In this document: in pieces, positions 10,763 through 22,089 of the stretch
How the letters are laid out: every line of letters starts with the position of its first letter
Position numbering within the stretch: the stretch's first letter is position 1
Assembly (NCBI GenBank): GCA_027972325.1
Contig: JAPMOS010000011.1
Span: forward strand, 188,501 to 252,500
Source: Paratrimastix pyriformis
Lineage: Eukaryota > Preaxostyla > Paratrimastigidae
DNA: 64,000 nt
Direction: 5' to 3'
Position numbers and translations under genes: made by a program
Notes under the pieces: model-generated
What the model saw: the letters and a program-made list of their open reading frames with translations, nothing else
Database searches by the model: none
What the model was told of the DNA's origin: nothing

Positions 10763-13420
10763 TCAGTAGACGAAGGTGATGTGGCGCCGCCGGATGGCCT
10801 CCAGGGCCTGTGCCCCCTCGTGGCGGATGGCCGTCCAGGCCTCCGAGCCCCGGGGTGCCTTACTGCCCTTGCCTCCGATGTGTGGGCCGGCCCGGCTGAG
10901 CTCGAGGGCCTCCAGCGCCCGGAAGGCCACCGGCCGGCGGGCCGGGCCGAAGACCTGCAACAGCTGCTGGGCCACGTCCGGGTCAGCCAGGGTGTTGGGC
11001 AGCCGCAGGGTGGCCAGGCGCGGGAAGGGCCCCAGGGCCAGCTCGGCCAGGTCGCACGGGGGCACGAAGGCCCCGCTCAGGTCGAGGGTGCGCAGGCCCA
11101 CCGGAGCCCGCCGCCTGAGGATGGGGGCCACCCGCTGCCCGTCGGGGACGTCGCCCAGCTCGAGGTGGGCCAGGGCGGGGCAGCCGGCCACGACCCGGTC
11201 GAGGAGGGAGAGGGGGCAGCGGGATCCGTGCACGTCGAGCAGGTCCAGCCGGGGCAGGTGCCGCAGGGCCGCCTCCAGCTCGTAGGGGCTGCCCTGGAAA
11301 TGGCTCATCCGCTACCCGGCCACCACGGGGGGGGGGGGGGGGGGGGGGTCGCATGAGGAGCAGCACAGCGGGATGGTAGGGGCAGTGTCGGCGGCTTGGA
11401 TACATCTTGGGCGCTTGGGCGCGTGCATTTGCGTGTCTGCCGGGCCTGCTGGCGGGTGCTCCGTGACGCGTGCGTGGATGGGTGCGGTGAGAGTGGGTGC
11501 CTGTGTGTGTGTGGGGGTGAGGTCCCGGACCAGCTCGCGGAGGGCCGTACAGCCGATGCCCAGGGCCCCCATGGCCGCGGCCAGGTCGATGTGGCCGTGG
11601 GTCGGGTCGAGGGGCCCCATCTCGCTGTGCCCCCGCCGGGCGGCCATGGGGTCGAAGGTCTGGCAGCTGCAGTGGCACCGGCACGACCGGACGGAGAGGC
11701 TCTGCAGGGCGGGCAGGGCCGCCCCCAGGAGCGGGAACAGGGTGGCCGCGTTGAGGGGCTCCTGGGGCAGCAACCGAACGCTGTCCAGCGAGAGGCGCTG
11801 CAAGAAGCGGCCCCGGGGGCCCCCCAGCAGCCGCTGGGTGGATGGGGTGGTGGGGGGAGTTGGGGGGATGGGGGTCGGATGGGGCGGGTGAGACGACCGG
11901 ACCATGAGGGCGGATGGGATGCGGGGGTGGTGGGGGTGATGCCGACCTCGAGGATGCCAGGCTGGAGGCCGCACCGGTCGAGGGTCAGCCCCAGCAGGGG
12001 CTCGGTCGGCGCCACCAGCCGGCCCGCCTTCTCGATGGCGGCACTGTCGGCCGAGTCCGCCGGGGGCACGACTGCATGTGGGGCAGAACAAGGGCGATGA
12101 CAGTCTGGGCATGTGCCCCGTGAATCCTGCGTGCGCCAGTCGGGTGGGTGTTCTCCCTTGTGCCTGCCCGGGATGGGCTTGGCTTGGTTTGAATTGACAA
12201 ATTTGGTTTGGTTTGGCTTGGCTTGAATCGACAAATTTGGTGTGAATTGAATTGAATTGGTTTGGTTTGGTTTGGTTTGGTTTGGTTTGGTTTGGTTTGG
12301 TTTGGTTTGGTTTGGTGGGCATCATGGGGCCGGATCGGGTGGCGGCGGTAGTGCAGGGGAGCCAACGAGGCGGGGAGCGCGGACCGCCCGTCAGGAGGGG
12401 CAGGGCGTCCTGGCCGGGGAAGGTGTGCCCGGTCATGTTGAGGAAGCGGATCCGGCCGGGGGTCGTCGCCAAGGCGATGCAGATCTGGTTGGAGGCGATC
12501 TCCTGCATCCCCCCGGGGGGGTGGCGTGGGCCAGAGAAGGGCGAATGAGTTGGGGCCACAGCACCCACGGACGGCATGCATGCGGGCTCAGGTCGGCCCC
12601 CCTACTGACCATGTGCTTCTCGGAGGTGACGGCCCCGGTGGCAGCCACATCCAGGTCCCGCAGCTCGACCAGCCGCCCCGGCCCGCCCAGGAAGGCCTGC
12701 AGTCCCTTCAGGGTCACCCGGCAGCCGCCAAGCGACAGTCGGCTGATGCAGGGGCAGTGCTCCGCCACCGCACAGAGGCCTGCGGAGGTGGTAGTCAAGC
12801 CGGGGCGGGGGAGACCAAAGGGGCCAGACCATAGTCCGAGATGGCCGTCTGGGCGCAGAGGAGCTCCCGAAGCTCGGGGCATCCGCGGGCGATGGCGGCC
12901 AGGCCGCGGTTGGTTGCTCGGGTCTGGGAGATATCGAGAACCTCGAGCAAGGGACACCGACTGGCAACGAACTGAAGGCACTCATCGTCCAGATGAAGGA
13001 CGCCGCGGAGATGGAGCCGCATCAGGTTTGGGCATTTTGATGTCAGTGAATCGAAAGCCTGCTCCATTGAAAATGACATTTTACCGAACAAAATTGAATG
13101 ACGTGACCGACTTTTGTGGTGACAAAGAGATTCCCTTCGAGGGTGAGGGTTCTGAGACGATGAAAATTATCTGAGATCTTGATGAGGAGTGAATCGGTCA
13201 GTTTTGGGTGTTGTGCAAGGTTGAGAGATGCGCAATAGTCAAAAAAAGAGGAAAACCGCCTGCATACGAGAGGGAACACCCGGAAATTTTCAATGCGGTC
13301 AAACGTCGAAAAAATTTCAATGAGCAAATCATCTGGCAGGGAAAGAAGCGGAAATGCCGGTCCAGTCTCACCAGATGCCTCTCCCGGCTGGGATGTTGTC
13401 GCCGGAAGGAAATTTCCCAT
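10763..13420 (-). CDS. F-box / leucine-rich-repeat protein (FBXL type)
   Basis: Starts at 13420 (MGNFLPATT). LLSLPDDLLIEIFSTF with VFPLVCRRFSSF is a canonical F-box, which binds Skp1 in SCF ligases. Cysteine-containing LRRs follow in several exons: CPNLMRLHLRGV, CPLLEVLDISQTRATNRGL, CPELRELLCAQTAISDYGL, CPCISRLSLGGCRVTLKGL, then RIRFLNMTGHTF, and a last exon at 10763-11308 (LRTLDLSGAFVPP, FRALEALELSRAG) ending ITFVY. Exon borders inside 11.3-12.9 kb were not all resolved. Introns hold a poly-G run (plus strand, about 11331-11348) and a TTTGG pentamer array near 12255-12316. Likely a substrate receptor; the substrate is unknown. It is divergent from BRX1, with starts 52 bp apart. Confidence 0.8.
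12255..12316. repeat. (TTTGG)n microsatellite in an F-box gene intron
   Basis: About twelve tandem TTTGG pentamers on the plus strand (CCAAA on the gene's sense strand), with degenerate copies extending left to about 12180. Confidence 0.9.
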
Positions 13421-13472
13421 AGAGAAACAAATAAAAGGCTGTGCTAGGTTCACCGAGGTTGACGAACGAAAA
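13421..13472. promoter_or_regulatory. 52-bp divergent spacer, F-box gene / BRX1
   Basis: Short AT-rich gap between the minus-strand ATG at 13420 and the BRX1 ATG at 13473. A shared bidirectional promoter is implied; no element was recognised. Confidence 0.4.
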
Positions 13473-14599
13473 ATGGTGAAGGGGACCAAGAAGAAGATCC
13501 TGACCTTTTCCTCGCGCGGTATTGGGGCCCGCTACCGTCATTTGTTGACTGACCTGCAGCGGCTCCTCCCTCACAGCAGAAAAGAGGCGAAATTGGAGCC
13601 CAAAGAGAAACTCACCACCATTAACGAAATTTGCGAGCTCAGAAGCTGCGAAGGCTGCATCTTTTTCGAGGTGCGCAAGAGGACGGATCTTTATATGTGG
13701 CTTTCCCTCACCCCCAATGGCCCGTCCGCGAAATTCCAAGTCTACAACGGTCAGTGTCCCTCTCTACTGTCCCTTGTCCCTCTGACACGGGGAATTCCTC
13801 GCAGTTCACACCATGGAAGAGCTGAAGATGACGGGGAATTGCATGCTCAACTCCCGGCCCATCATCACCTTCGATGGGAATTTCGACACCGCTCCCCACT
13901 ACACCCTCATGAAGGAGCTTCTTCTTCGGGTCTGTGGCTCATATCACATCCATTTGTTGAACCCTGCTCGACTCGTCCGGACCCGACAGTTGTTCGGTGT
14001 CCCCAAGGGGCAGCCCCGCACCCAGCCCTACGTCGACCACGTCTTCTCGTTCTCGATTGCCGATGAGAAGATCTGGTTCCGGCACTTCCAGGTCCGCATC
14101 GCCTACCCCCGTCGCCATCACCCCAGGGTTCACCTCGCCCCCCCCCCCCCCCCCCAATGGCAGATCGCCGATGCCCCCCAGGCCGGCGCGGCCGCCCCAG
14201 CTGCGGGTGGGTCGCTGGACGGCACCATGCTGGTCGAGATCGGGCCCCGGTTCGTGCTGGACCCCATCCGGGTCTTCAACGGCTCCTTCGGCGGCTTCAC
14301 CATGTGGCGCAACCCCCATTACGTCAGCCCCACCCAGGTCCGGATGGCCCCCGCACAGTGCACCGCCCCGCCCCTTTTACTCTGCGCCACGAGCCACGTC
14401 ACACGTCACACGTCACGTCCTCACGGGTTCCCCTGCCGCTTTTGCTCTGCCCGCTCTTCCGCAGATCCGCGCCGCGGACCGGGCGGCCCTGGCGATGAAG
14501 TACGTGTCGCGGGTGCGCTCCATCAAGGAGCACCAGCAGCGCCGCGAGGAGTCCAAGCTGCGCCCCGAGCCGCTCGACATGGAGGAGGTCTTCCAGTAG
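13473..14599 (+). CDS. BRX1: Ribosome biogenesis protein Brx1 (Brix domain)
   Basis: CDS join(13473..13749, 13805..14091, 14164..14337, 14465..14599), 290 aa, in frame. Brix-domain landmarks: ILTFSSRGIGARYRHLLTDL, LPHSRKEAKLEPKE, CEGCIFFEVRKRTDLYMWL, TGNCMLNSRPIITFDGNFD, VDHVFSFSIADEKIWFRHFQ, LVEIGPRFVLDPIRVFNGSF, then a basic tail. Brx1 is a nucleolar factor needed for early 60S assembly and binds pre-rRNA; length fits the family (about 290-350 aa). Introns are 55, 72 and 127 bp with donors GTCAG, GTCCG and GTCCG; the second has a poly-C run just before its acceptor. Exon 1 is clearly AT-richer than exons 3-4, a clean example of the GC gradient of this window. Confidence 0.95.
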
Positions 14600-15740
14600 G
14601 CCGCCCGGCCTCCCGCGCTCTGCCCGACTCGACGCCCCCGCTCTGCCCCCGCGTGCGGCCCCATTGGCCCCCGCGGCGGCGCGGGGCGGCGGGGCAGCCC
14701 CCGAGAAAGGGGCCGACCGGTGGCCGCCTCTCGCCCCCCGCCCTCGATGGGGCCGTGTTGGCCGCTCCCTTTCTTCTTCTCCCTCTCCCTCTCCGGCCGG
14801 GGGGAGCGGCGGCGCACGACCCGTCGGCGCGACGCAACGGGCCCCCCTGCGCGCCTCGTCCCGCCGCGAGCGGCTCTCTCCGCTTTGGGTTCGGGCGCTC
14901 CAAAGAGACTCATGCCGCTCCTTTCGCCTCCGGGCCAGACATGGGGCCATGGAGCCTGGGGGGTCGCGGTGTGGATCCGCCCTTGGGTGGCGACAGAAGA
15001 GGGGGGCCAGTATCATCGGGGGCCCACTGAGGGCGAGCAGACGAGGACACAACAGAAGAATGGCCGGCCAGAGAACGGCATTCGGGGTGGATGGCGGCAG
15101 AAGATGAAAAATGCGGTCAGTGAGGGGGGCGGAGGCATAAATAGAGCGATCGCAGATGGCCGAGACAGCCGATGGAATGAGGGCGGGACACGTCATCGGG
15201 GTGGGTCGGAATTAGGAGAGGGGGGAAGGGAGGGAAGGAGGGGGAAGGAGGGGAAGGGAGGGGAAGGAGGGGGGAAGGGAGGGAAGGGAGGGGAAGGGAG
15301 GGGAAGGGAGGGAAGGGAGGGAAGGGAGGGAAGGGAGGGGGGAAGGGAGGGTCGGGGGAGGCGGAATCCCATCATCGCATCACGGGACCATTACGGGTCC
15401 CCGAGCGGGGGAGGCAGACAGCAGGATTAGTGCGGAGCCCGCAGCATACCCATTACGGGGCGGGGGGAGGGGGGGCGAGGGGCGAGGAGGGAGGAGGGAG
15501 GTGGTGGGGGACGGGCGGGGGAGGGGGGAATATGATCGATGGCAGCGGGCAGGCCGCCGCCAAGAGCAGCACTCACAGCAGTCGGCGGGAACCAGACAGG
15601 AGGAGGGGACGACGAGAGTGGGGGTGGGGGCGGATGCGCTGTGCTGAGGATGTGTGTGTCCGCTGCTTACGTCGTCGGACAGGCGCCCGCGGGGCGGCGG
15701 GATGGATGACGTGAGGGACTTGATTCCTTAAGGGGAGGGA
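14600..15740. other. GC-rich convergent intergenic region with G-rich repeats
   Basis: This 1.1-kb stretch lies between the stop of BRX1 and the stop of the MFS gene. Open frames here are by-products of GC richness, with no recognisable protein. It contains a strongly strand-asymmetric purine block, GGGAAGG-type tandem repeats at about 15206-15358, and further G-runs at 15460-15530. Confidence 0.6.
15206..15358. repeat. GGGAAGG / GGGGAAGG tandem purine tract
   Basis: Nearly pure purine on the plus strand, made of 7-8-mers of the type GGGAAGG. It is capable of triplex or G-quadruplex formation by composition (inference). It lies between converging 3' ends. Confidence 0.85.
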
Positions 15741-18700
15741 TTACTTGAGGGGCACCGCGTCGGCGGGGCCGGCCTGCTGGCGGGAGAGCCGCCAGGCCTT
15801 GAAGAAGGCCACCCCGAGGAAGGCCACGATGGTGACGGCCCCCAGGGCCAGCGTGATCGAGTCGGCGCTGCCCGAGCTCATCAGCCGGGGGAACAGCCCC
15901 AGCAGGGGCCCCGCCGCGTAGCCGGCACCCAGCAGGAACTCGAAGATGGCCCCTGCACACACAGCCACCAGCAGAAACAGCATGCATGCGTCCCCGGTGG
16001 GTCGGAGGAGGAGGAGGAGGAGGAGGAGGAGGAGGAGGAGGAGGAGGAGGAGGAGGAGGAGGAGGAGGAGGTGGGGGGTGCCGAGCGCGGGGGGCGGTTC
16101 CGGACTGGCCTTGACGTCGGACGAGCCGACGAGCATGGCGTAGTAGAGGCCGGCCGAGTAGACCATGGCCCAGCCGCCCCGATGAGCACCAGGGCCACGA
16201 TCAGGGTCCCGATGCCCCCAGTTGGGCACGTCTGTGGCCCAGCCCATGCCCATAAGGCGTGAGCCCATTGGGCGGCGAGGCGGCGGCGAGGCGGCGGCGA
16301 GGCGGCGGCGAGGCGGCGGCAGCGGCACGGGGAACGGGGAACGGGGAACGGGGAACGGGGAACGGGGACGGGGACGGGGAACGGGGAACGGGGAACGGGG
16401 ACGGGGACGGGGACGGGGACGGGGACGGGGGACGGGGGGACGGGGGACGGGGACGGGGACGGGGACGGGGACGGGGACGGGGGACGGGGACGGGGACGGA
16501 CCGGGCTGGGAGGTGAAGGCGATCGGGGCCAGGGCCACCAGGGAGAAGCCGATCAGCAGGGCCACGCCAGACACCAGAGGGGTCGCCCAGCTGCGACCGC
16601 CGCCCGGCAACAGTACCCCCCAGGGAGCAAGAGGCGCGGGATGGTTGATGATGATGTCGATGTTGATGGTGAGGTCGATGATTGGATGCTGATTGGATGA
16701 TGGTGATGACCGGATGAAAGGCGGAAGGCAGGACGGGACTGCAGGCGGACCGGTCGCGCCAGCCGGTCCACAGGGTGAAGGCCACGAAGGACCCGAAACG
16801 GCCCGCCAGCCAAACCACGTTGATGTAGCTCTGAGGGGAAGGGGAGGTGGTCGTTGGTCCTTGCGTGACGACTCCGTGGCGATTGTGGGCGGTACATGGG
16901 TGTGCGATTGCGGGCGACGTGGCCTGCACATGCCGACTGCTGCATGGCGATTGTGCGGGGTGCGTGGCTGGCCAGGAGGGGAGAGCATGCTGTGCGTGTG
17001 CGTGGAGCATGCTGTGCGTATATCCGTGTGGGGGCCGCATGAGGGACCTGGGCCGTGTCGCTCATGCCCACGGCCGCCGAGACGATGGCCAGGTAGGGCA
17101 GCACCGTGCTCAGGACAACCTGCGTCCCGCCCCGCCCCGCCCGCACCAGTACCCGTCGGGCATCGGCATCGGCGGTGAGAATCGAGCTGCCGCTTGGCCA
17201 CACGCCACCATCACCCATCTCCCATCGCCAGCCCCATCCCCATCACCATCCCCAGGGTCATCCCCATCAGGGCTGGGCGGATCTGGGACATGGCCATGGC
17301 CGTACGATGTCCCACAGACCCGCCGCCAGGCAGGCAGGCAGGCAGGCAGCGGGCGGGCGGACCTGGGACATGGGCAGCATGATCCGGAAGACGGTCAGCA
17401 TCTGGCGCTGGATGAGGGTGTGCGCCACGGGCAGCGGGATGGCCGGGCTGCTCAGGGCGGGGCTGGCCGAGGCGGGGCTGGGGGCGGCACCCGAGGCGGG
17501 GCTGCTGGGGAGGCTCAGGTCGGCCGGGATGGCCGCCGGGGCGACCGCCTCGCCGGTGGTCTGGTAGGCCTGCGGGGCGGGCGCCGGGCTGCCCGTCGAC
17601 AGGTCGCCGTTCGCTGGTCGGCAGGGACGGGGCGAGGGAGGAAGAGGAGACGGGGTGAAGGAGGCCGTGAGATGAGGCTGGCGGCAGGCGGCAGGGGGCG
17701 GGGGCGGGGCAGGTGACAGACAGCTGAAGCGCGGGATGGGCGGCGGAGGCGGCAGGGACCGGGACTGCGAAGGGCCGGGGACATGGGGCCGCGCGGGGGG
17801 TAGAGGGGAGGGGATGGGAGGTGAGCAGGAGGCCAACCCAGGCGGAGCATGGGGTGAGGGATGATGCGTGCCGGTGCCGCGGGGTGGCGCCGCCTGGGGG
17901 GTGGGGTGGGGTGGGGGGAGGCGCGGACCCTGAGCGGGACCGACTCGACGGCCTGCAGCTGCTCCGCGGCGGCGGCCTGGGCGTCGGGGGTCGGGGGCCG
18001 CGGGGTGAAGGTGACCCACACCCAGGCCGCCATCACCAGGTGGATCAGCGCCAGCAGGCCCAGCGTCAGCATCGGGTACCTGCAGCCAGCCACCCCGGGG
18101 AGGGGGAGAGCCCGGCGGGTGGTTGGATGAGTGGGGCATGCGGGCACGGGGCCATCTGGCCATAGGGCCATAGGGACATACGGGGCCATGGGGACGTGCG
18201 GGGGGGGGGGGGCGTGCTGGCGGACGAGGAGATGAGGTAGCCGAAGATGATGAAGACCAGCAGCGCGGAGCCCGACCAGGAGCACGAGTACAGGTTGGTG
18301 TAGCTGTTGTTGACGGCGGCGGCGGGGTGGCGGCGGGCAGACCGCACGGGCACACACGCCAACCCAGGGAGCGGCGGTGAGCACACGGAGCGGATGCCAA
18401 ACGGGATCGGGTGAGTGGGAAGAGCCCGGGGGGAGAGCGGCGTCGATGGTGTGGGAAGCCCCAGGGGTGGAGCCGACGATGGCGGCGCTGATGACAGACT
18501 AGTCGACAGGCTTGCCCGTCTGCTCGGTGCGGCCGGCCGACATGAACGCCTCATTGACGGGCCACATCTGCCCACCACACATCAAACCATCATCGGATGA
18601 CAGACTCGATGGGTAGTGGGGGGGGAGGGAGGGAGGAGGAGGAAGGGAGGCAGACATAGTTGACAGCGTGGCCGTAAATGATGGCAAACGTCCAAATGGC

Positions 18701-19185
18701 CCACACGCCAGACGGAGGCTGCGAGATCCATGCTAGGGGACGCGCGGGGTGAGGTCAGCCGGGCGCGGGGAAGGACAGACAGGCAACAACGGGGATCAGG
18801 CAGGACAAGCCAAGGACGAGCGAAACGGTCATAATGGCCGCTCGGTGGGTAATTTGGGGAAACTTTTGCAAAATCCAGTGGGAAAGCAGGGGGCTGGGCG
18901 TCGTGGCAAGGCCATAGAGGAGGCCCAGCAAGAAGAGCTCAAGCGCAGTGAAAGCATAATGCTGTGCCGCAATAAGAAAGATGGCAATGGAGACCACTAT
19001 AAGAAACATGAATATGTGGGGAACGCGTCCTTCGGGCTGGGGGGCAGACCTGAGCTGCTAAAGCAGGTGAAGAACGTAAAGATCAGGACCGATGCAAAAG
19101 AAGTCAATGGAGGCCCTCCAATCCGAGAGGAAGGCATCACCTTCCGAGGCATCAACGCAGCCAATTTGTTCTGGAGCGCTTCCAT
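15741..19185 (-). CDS. Major-facilitator-like multi-pass membrane transporter
   Basis: Read from 19185 (MEALQNKLAALMPRK). Exon 1 is followed by a GTCTG intron at 18997-19049, giving SSVVSIAIFLIAAQHYAF in frame. About ten hydrophobic segments follow, one or two per exon: TALELFLLGLLYGL, AIMTVSLVLGLSCLIPVVA, VWAIWTFAIIYGHAV, ALLVFIIFGYLI, LGLLALIHLVMAAWVW, VLPYLAIVSAAVGM, AGRFGSFVAFTLWTGW, LVSGVALLIGFSLVAL and FEFLLGAGYAAGPLLGLF. The protein ends TLALGAVTIVAFLGVAF before a short basic tail. The ...LGAGYAAGPLLG... helix and the long central Pro/Ala-rich loop fit a 12-TM MFS layout. Substrate unknown. Introns carry GAG and GGGGACGGGGAAC arrays. The family assignment is from topology and helix style only. 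Confidence 0.6.
16007..16071. repeat. (GGA)n trinucleotide array in an MFS-gene intron
   Basis: About 21 GGA triplets on plus (TCC on the gene's sense strand). Read as protein this would be a Leu or Ser run, but it sits between a hydrophobic exon and the last exon and is better explained as intronic. Confidence 0.85.
16327..16500. repeat. GGGGAC / GGGGAAC tandem array
   Basis: Mixed 6- and 7-mers (GGGGAC, GGGGAAC) on the plus strand, preceded by GGCGGCGAG repeats at about 16270-16320. Intronic relative to the minus-strand MFS gene; the sense strand is C-rich. Confidence 0.85.
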
Positions 19186-19270
19186 AAATCGTGGCGTCAG
19201 GCAAAGCCGACCCGAGACGATAACTAGAACCTCAGGAGGAGCGGGCTTTCTCCAGTGCTAAACGGCATCG
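19186..19270. promoter_or_regulatory. 85-bp divergent spacer, MFS gene / RPC6
   Basis: AT-richer gap between the ATG at 19185 (minus) and the ATG at 19271 (plus). No motif was recognised. Confidence 0.35.
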
Positions 19271-20798
19271 ATGGAAAGCGTCTCTGCACAAATCCAGGAA
19301 CGGATTCTAGCGCTTTTACAGGAGATTCCCGTCCGTACGTTTTGCTTTCATCGGTTCCGTTCTCATTCTCACTTTCGTTGTTGCTCAGTCCATCTCCCAG
19401 AAAGATCTGTTGGAGCAGATCAAAGAGCATCCACCAGATGTTGTTGCAGTGACTCTGAACGATCTCCTAACAGCAGGAAAAGTCGCTGCCCAACAGCAGG
19501 GCGGAGCCCTCGTCTTCACGCTGGTGGGCGAGGCCGAACGCTCCAAGTCTGTTTGAAGTGTGTCTGCCAGCACAGCCGATTCTTCGATGGTAGAACGCAA
19601 GGGCTGAGTCCACAGGATGGTGTTATTCTTGAAATTATCAAACAGGCCGGCAACAAAGGTCCGATCGCGCCGATCGTCGTGCACTCAGTCGTGGTTGCCC
19701 ATTCGCTGCCCCAGGAATTTGGACGCGAGAGCTGCGCTTCAAGTCAAACATGCAGCCCAACCAGATCCAGAAGGCTCTGAAAACCTTGCAAGCCCGGAAG
19801 CTCATCAAGCAGATCAAGTCGCCCTCGGTCTGCCCAACCTCAACCTCCCCCCGGGGATCGCTTCATGACGCTCCCTCCCTTGTCTCCCCCCCCCCCCCCC
19901 CCCCCCCCCCAGCAACGAGGCAAGCGGCTGTATATGCTGTTCGAGCTGGAGCCGGTGCGCGAGGTGTGGTTCACCGACTCGCAGGACTTCGACGTGCAGT
20001 TCATCAACGTGCTCCGGGACCAGTGCCTCAACATGATCATCAAGAAGGTCCGCCCCCCCCCCCCCCCCCCCCCCCGTCCCGCGGCCTGTAGCTATGTCCA
20101 GTTCTGTTGGGGGTCCCGTGGCTTGGGGTTAACTTGGCATCGCACCCTCACCGCCTCACCGCTCCCGCCCCCGGCCGGGCAGGGGTTCGCCAACGTGGGG
20201 GAGATCACGACCTTCGTGCGGAGCTCGGGCATCTCCAAGGTGGAGCTGCGCCCGGAGAACGTGCAGTCCATCCTGGACACGCTCGTCTACGATGGCGAGA
20301 TCGAGGGCGTCCCCGACCCGCGCAACATCGTCCGTACGGCCCCCTCCCTCCCCACCGGGACCTCTTTGCCCCCCCCCCCCCCCCGCCGCTCGCCCGAGAC
20401 AAGCGACAACAAGCAGACCAGGCGGGGCGCCTCACATCGCGCACCCTTTGGCGCCGGGGGGGTTGGGGTTGGGGTGGGTGCCGCTCAGACCCAAATTTAC
20501 TATCGGGCCGCCCACCGGGTGGGGTGGAACAACTTCTACGGCGAGGTGCCCTGCGCCACGTGCCCCGTCCGTCTCTCTCTCCCGCTCTCCCCTCCCCCCT
20601 CCCGTCCGCGCCAACTTCACCCTTTTCTGTCGCTCCCCCGCCACCGCCCGCCCCGCGGGGCCGCAGATCTTCGACGAATGTTCCAACGCCGAGCAGGCCG
20701 ACATCTGCCCGCAGCGGTGCCCGTACTTCACCCACTGGCTGACCCTCGAGCCCGAGCAGCCGGCCGAGGGGGCGCCCATGGGGGGCGGCCCCCAGTAG
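19271..20798 (+). CDS. RPC6: RNA polymerase III subunit RPC6 (RPC34 / POLR3F)
   Basis: CDS join(19271..19330, 19389..19550, 19616..19658, 19715..19827, 19913..20047, 20183..20329, 20489..20566, 20667..20798), 289 aa, in frame through eight exons. Winged-helix 1-2 motifs: DGVILEIIKQAGNKGIWTRE, PNQIQKALKTLQARKLIKQI, and GKRLYMLFELEPVREV with WFTDSQDFDVQFINVL. Then ITTFVRSSGISKVELRPENV with ILDTLVYDGEIEGV, and the Cys-rich tail (PCATCPV, FDECSNAEQADICPQRCPYF) that binds an Fe-S cluster in RPC34 homologues. It bridges Pol III to TFIIIB during initiation. Two introns carry poly-C runs of about 20-26 immediately before the acceptor. Length fits the family (about 300 aa). Confidence 0.95.
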
Positions 20799-21465
20799 CA
20801 GCCGCGGGGGGGAACTCCCAACATGATGGGTTGCTACACCAAACGGGGAGGCTTGCAAGCGTATTCCCGGGGGAGGGGGGAAAGGGGAAAGGAGAGAACG
20901 TGTTCGAGGGTCGGGGCGTCTCGCCGAGCGACGACCCTGGCCGAGAAAAAAAGGGGATGCAAATAGGGGAAGAGAACGGTCAACAGCAGTGCCCGTTTCC
21001 GTTTCCGTTTCCGTTTCCGGTGGGTGCGGTGAATGCCAAGCAGAGAACGAGGGCGGGGAGCCCACAGACACGCCACGAAAGGAGCGCAGCAAGAGGACAT
21101 AAAGAGAGGCCATAAGAGAGAGGACATTCAGAGAGAGGACACAAGAGAGAGGAAGATGAGGAATTGGTCAACGGAGAAACAACAGATTAATGGGGGGAGA
21201 AGGAGGAGGTTCTGATACGACCACGGCAGACGCACCAAAGAGTCACAAACAGCCAACGACATCAGGAACAGGGGGTGCCATGCTGCCCGCGGCATGCGGA
21301 ACGATCCGCCATCATCGAGGCAGGGAGAGCAGAAACCGGTCGACCAAAGGCGCAGCAGGAGCGAGGGATGAGCCAAACCCAGCCAAACCAAACCCAAAAC
21401 GAGACAAACATTGAAAGAAAGGACGAAAGGACGGGCGATGAGCACGAGCATCAGGAGCAGCAGCC

Positions 21466-21538
21466 CAATCAAATCAAATCGAATCAAATCGAATCAAATC
21501 GAATCAAATCGAATCGAATCAAATCAAATCAAATCAGT
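21466..21538. repeat. AATCAAATCG-type tandem repeat
   Basis: Five-base units ATCAA / ATCGA repeated about fourteen times in intergenic DNA, AT-rich in contrast with the surrounding GC-rich arrays. Confidence 0.8.
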
Positions 21539-21787
21539 TCGCGATCCCGCGGCACAGTAAGCGTACACAAGGCGGTGGATGGGGATGGGATGGGGATGGG
21601 TGAGAGACGGGGATCACAAAAGGGGCCCTCAAGAATGGCCCCAATTTGTAGTCAAGGTGAATGAAAGGGGAGAGATGAGGAGGGGGCGGGTGAGGAGGCC
21701 GTCGTTGTGCGCAACGAGATCAGGAACGGGCGGAAGCGTCAGGGTGCGAAGGGAACCGAGTGACCTGTGGCATCGCCAAATGGGGAA

Positions 21788-21858
21788 GAGGGACAGGAGG
21801 GACAGGAGGGACAGGAGGGACAGGACAGGAGGGACAGGACAGGAGGGACAGGACGGGA
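21788..21858. repeat. GGACAGGAG tandem repeat
   Basis: About eight imperfect 9-10-mers of GGACAGGAG in the plus-strand purine-rich intergenic DNA. Confidence 0.8.
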
Positions 21859-22089
21859 AGGAAATAAAACGCACTTGAAAAATGCTCACGGACAAACAAC
21901 ACCGAAAAACACGCGAATTATTACGACCAGAAAATATGGGAGACGGCGACCCAAACCAAAACAAGACAAAAACAACAAGAATAGTACCAAAAAACCAAAA
22001 CGGCAACAAAACGACAGCAAAACGATTACGGGCGCTCAGGAACTCGCTAACGCCAACAACCAAACTGTTAAAGAGGGCAGGCACGGCAA

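Larger units (their letters stand above)
20799..22089. other. Convergent intergenic region rich in simple repeats
   Basis: No supported gene in 1.3 kb between the RPC6 stop and the phosphodiesterase A stop. It is A/purine-rich on plus, with GAGAGGACA-like repeats near 21090-21160, TTTCCG at 20998-21018, AATCAAATCG at 21466-21538 and GACAGGAGG at 21790-21860. Confidence 0.55.

Noticed and set aside
12255-12316. Trp/Phe/Gly repeat peptide from (TTTGG)n
   Set aside because: Pentamer array, antisense to and within an intron of the F-box/LRR gene.
14600-15740. Overlapping open frames between BRX1 and the MFS gene
   Set aside because: Composition is Arg/Gly/Pro in every frame, no motif, and the region is dominated by G-rich repeats. 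Best treated as non-coding.
20799-22089. Small genes in the A-rich intergenic region
   Set aside because: Frames are short, lysine/arginine/glutamate-rich from purine repeats, have no GTCTG-type intron linking them and no motif.
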